Assembly (NCBI RefSeq): GCF_023278565.1
Contig: NC_064681.1
Span: 3,038,001 to 3,102,000 of the forward strand
Length of the DNA stretch: 64,000 nt
Source of the DNA: Colletotrichum lupini
Lineage: Eukaryota > Ascomycota > Sordariomycetes > Glomerellales > Glomerellaceae
Direction: 5' to 3'
The position numbers were made by a program, and so were the translations under genes. Numbering within the stretch: position 1 is the first letter of the stretch; every line of letters starts with the position of its first letter. A model generated the notes under the pieces. The model was not told where the DNA came from. It saw only the letters and a program-made list of their open reading frames with translations, and made no database searches. This document shows positions 61,711-64,000 of this stretch, in pieces.

Positions 61711-63115
61711 CTTTATTTTTTCGTGTTTGCCCGTGGAAGAGGAAGTCTCGTTGTGTACCCCGTCTATTGTCGCGTGTTGTATCAGCTTTCCAATTTCGAA
61801 ACTTTTTTTTCTGTACAGCTAGCTATAGCTACAAAGATAGCTTTTGCGCATGCGCACAAAGGGGCGGGAGCTGGAGAGGCTTACTGCTCTTCTTATAAAG
61901 TTGCGCAAAGACCGATAGGCAATTGTGTGAGAGAGCAAAAGAGTAGGTTTGTTCGGAACTTCCCCCGTCCGAAGTTGCGAATGTGCGAGAGTGGAAAAGA
62001 TAGAGGTTGCGCAAGAACGAGAAATTGGTACCAATGTAGCGATTCGCAGAAAAGGAGGGGTCTCCCCTTCTGACCTTCTTCTTCCCCTTCCCCCTCCAAT
62101 CCTCCCAGGCGGGAAACTGTTCGAAAATGATCAGTGCCCCTCACACCCCTGCACCCGCCATTCGTTCCCCCGGTGGCAGAGTGAGCAGGCGGGCCACCTG
62201 AAATCGGTTCCAATTCGCACTCACAGAGCTGACTATTGATGTTTGTCACTGGTTTTCGCCGTGGCCCCAATTTGCCAATCTCCCGCATCCCTGTCTTGTT
62301 GGCTTAGCTTGCCTTTTTGGAGGTGTGGTTCTCTGCGCTGCCCAGGCCGCAGGACGGTCCCTGAGTTGGAGAGAGCTTCCGCACTGGCACCATAACTCAA
62401 AAGTTTCACTTGGAGGCCCGGAAACTTTAACGGAGAGAAACGGGCTTCTTATTCCACCTTTCAGGGCTTCTTGGAAAAGAAAGATTTATCAGCCTCATTA
62501 TATAACGGGAAATTATCCAGGTACATCTCTGCTCTAGTTGGACCTGATGCGTTTTCGTACCGCTAGAAAGAACTCGTTGGGAAGTTTCCGGCTTAGACTC
62601 TTGCAAGCCGCTTCTCTGCCTTGCCCTACGTTGTTCTGACAGGTCGCGAACCACCACAGACGTCCGTCAGTATCTGAGCGGACACTTCCCACAGACGTCA
62701 CAGGATCACACGCCATGCTACCAGAGGTTATGGAACGAAAGGATGCACCAGCTTACCTGACTTGGTCTCATCGAGCGAGGGCAACGCAGACACTTTGACA
62801 TTGGCATTGCAACGGCCGAGCCCGCATTCGTATCATCTGTGAACCATTCTTCTCTTCTTCTCCCGCTCCCGTCAATTACTTCCAAAGTTATGCTGTGCTT
62901 TGCGATGCTCGCTCGCTTGCTAGCTAATCATGACCAAGCCAGAAATTCAAGGCCTACTAGATGTGAATCAGGATATATCTGATATATCCAGACGTACATC
63001 TTCGACAGTCAATCATTAAATCACCAATTTGTAGCCAAACAACTATCATGACCCCGCTGACCGATTTCGGGGTATACGTAAAAAAGTCGTGACCGAACTC
63101 TTGGCCAAAGACGTT
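61711..63115. other. Intergenic region between IDI1 and the MATE transporter
   Basis: About 1.4 kb, containing the IDI1 promoter and the 3' UTR of the transporter. No gene recognised. Confidence 0.5.
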
Positions 63116-64000
63116 TCACTCGGCCTGGTTTCTCGACTCCGCCTCTTTGGCCGCCTTGTGCCAGTCCGTGAAGTATACAAACGAATACTCGATAATAGCG
63201 ACCCTATGACAAGATACATAAATCAGCCAAATTCCTCTCATACGCACTTTGCGCGTCTCTCATCCCATGCCCGGAGAATCGAGAAGTCTGAGGAAAGAGA
63301 TGGAGTAGAAAACCAAATAAGAACGGGGCACTTACAAGGCAAGTCCAATCGTGACGCCCAGCCACAAACCCTTGAGCTTCCAATCAAGACCAAACGCGGT
63401 CCCAAATGAGATTGGCATCGCAATGAGGTAGTACACCGTCAAGTTCGCATAGCCACCGATGGAAGGGCGGCCAATGCCACGCAGCAAACCGTGTGCTCCC
63501 GCGGATAGGCCGTCAAAGACCTGCATCAACGCACACAGCGGAAGCACGTTGGCCACAATGGCAATGACCTCTTCATCATTGGTAAACAGTCTTGGCAGGT
63601 GGAATCTCAAGCTGCCAAAGAGGATGACGTTGAACACGCCCACAATCAGAGCTGCTGCGAATGCCTGTCGAATCAGTCAGAATATGATTTTTGAAACTAG
63701 GTTTTCCTGGAGCGTGTAATGGAGGGGGGGGGGGAGCTAATGAACTTACCACTCCGCCGGTAATCTTTGCCGCATCCACCAACCCGGCACCAATGAGGTT
63801 AGCGATTCGGGTGGACGCCGCGATGCTGACGGGGAATGGGATCTGGTAGGTAATAGCACACAGCGTGACGACGACACTCTGGGCCGCCAGGTATTCCGGA
63901 CCGAACTGGCTCGAGAACAGAGTCAGGATCTCAAAAGCCATGTACTCGGCCTCAATCATAATCATGCCGGGCAAAGCCAAGCGAAGCATCGGGCCCCAAT
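63116..64000 (-). CDS. MATE-family efflux transporter, 3' part (runs off window)
   Basis: Multidrug and toxin extrusion family: polytopic antiporters, fungal relatives of yeast ERC1. Exons end to start on the minus strand: from beyond 64000 to 63750, 63664-63336 and 63203-63116, with introns of 85 and 132 nt. Visible segments are WGPMLRLALPGMIMIEAEYMAFEIL, the AAQSVVVTLCAITYQIPFPVSIAASTRIANLIGAG block typical of the second half of MATE proteins, a helix at AFAAALIVGVFNVILFG, MQVFDGLSAGAHGLLRGIG, and a YLIAMPISFGTAFG helix. The short last exon gives a cytosolic tail, YFTDWHKAAKEAESRNQAE. Transport substrate unknown. The 5' half lies outside the window. Confidence 0.92.

Overview
The window is nuclear DNA of a filamentous ascomycete (Pezizomycotina, probably a sordariomycete). 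The signs are short spliceosomal introns (mostly 53-210 nt) with GT...AG ends, a fungal Zn2Cys6 regulator, fungal versions of MLH1, peroxisomal Lon, RPA32 and IDI1, and an AT-rich block that has lost nearly all CpA/TpG in the manner of repeat-induced point mutation (RIP). The genus cannot be fixed from the sequence alone.

Layout. 0.1-4.5 kb: two divergent fungus-specific genes. One (minus) belongs to a common uncharacterised fungal family and is cut by a stop codon just before its membrane helix. The other (plus) is a membrane-anchored protein with a trypsin-like His/Asp/Ser triad. 4.9-7.3 kb: MLH1 (minus). 8.9-10.5 kb: an unrecognised, possibly decayed coding region. 13.3-16.5 kb: a Zn2Cys6-PAS transcription factor (minus) whose zinc cluster is split by a 1.2 kb intron and an 8-nt micro-exon. 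Upstream of it lies a long C/T-rich leader or promoter (16.5-20.3 kb).

20.3-48.7 kb is a gene desert around one large repeat. A 9.9 kb block (28205-38082) is bounded by 57-bp GC-rich terminal inverted repeats and flanked by T8. Its interior is strongly RIP-like and holds a dead Ty3/gypsy chromodomain retrotransposon (about 29.08-35.93 kb, plus strand). Inside that element's reverse transcriptase sits a 514-bp insertion, flanked by CTAAG repeats, that is not RIP-mutated. The order of events is readable: TIR element, gypsy insertion, RIP, small insertion.

48.7-64 kb returns to housekeeping genes: peroxisomal Lon protease (minus, C-terminal SRL), RPA32 (plus, divergent from Lon), a GNAT acetyltransferase (minus), isopentenyl-diphosphate isomerase (minus) and the 3' part of a MATE-family transporter (minus, running off the window end). 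MLH1 and RPA32 both act in DNA replication and repair, and both carry an MBF/E2F-like site upstream. All splice models were joined by hand; each keeps the reading frame across every junction.
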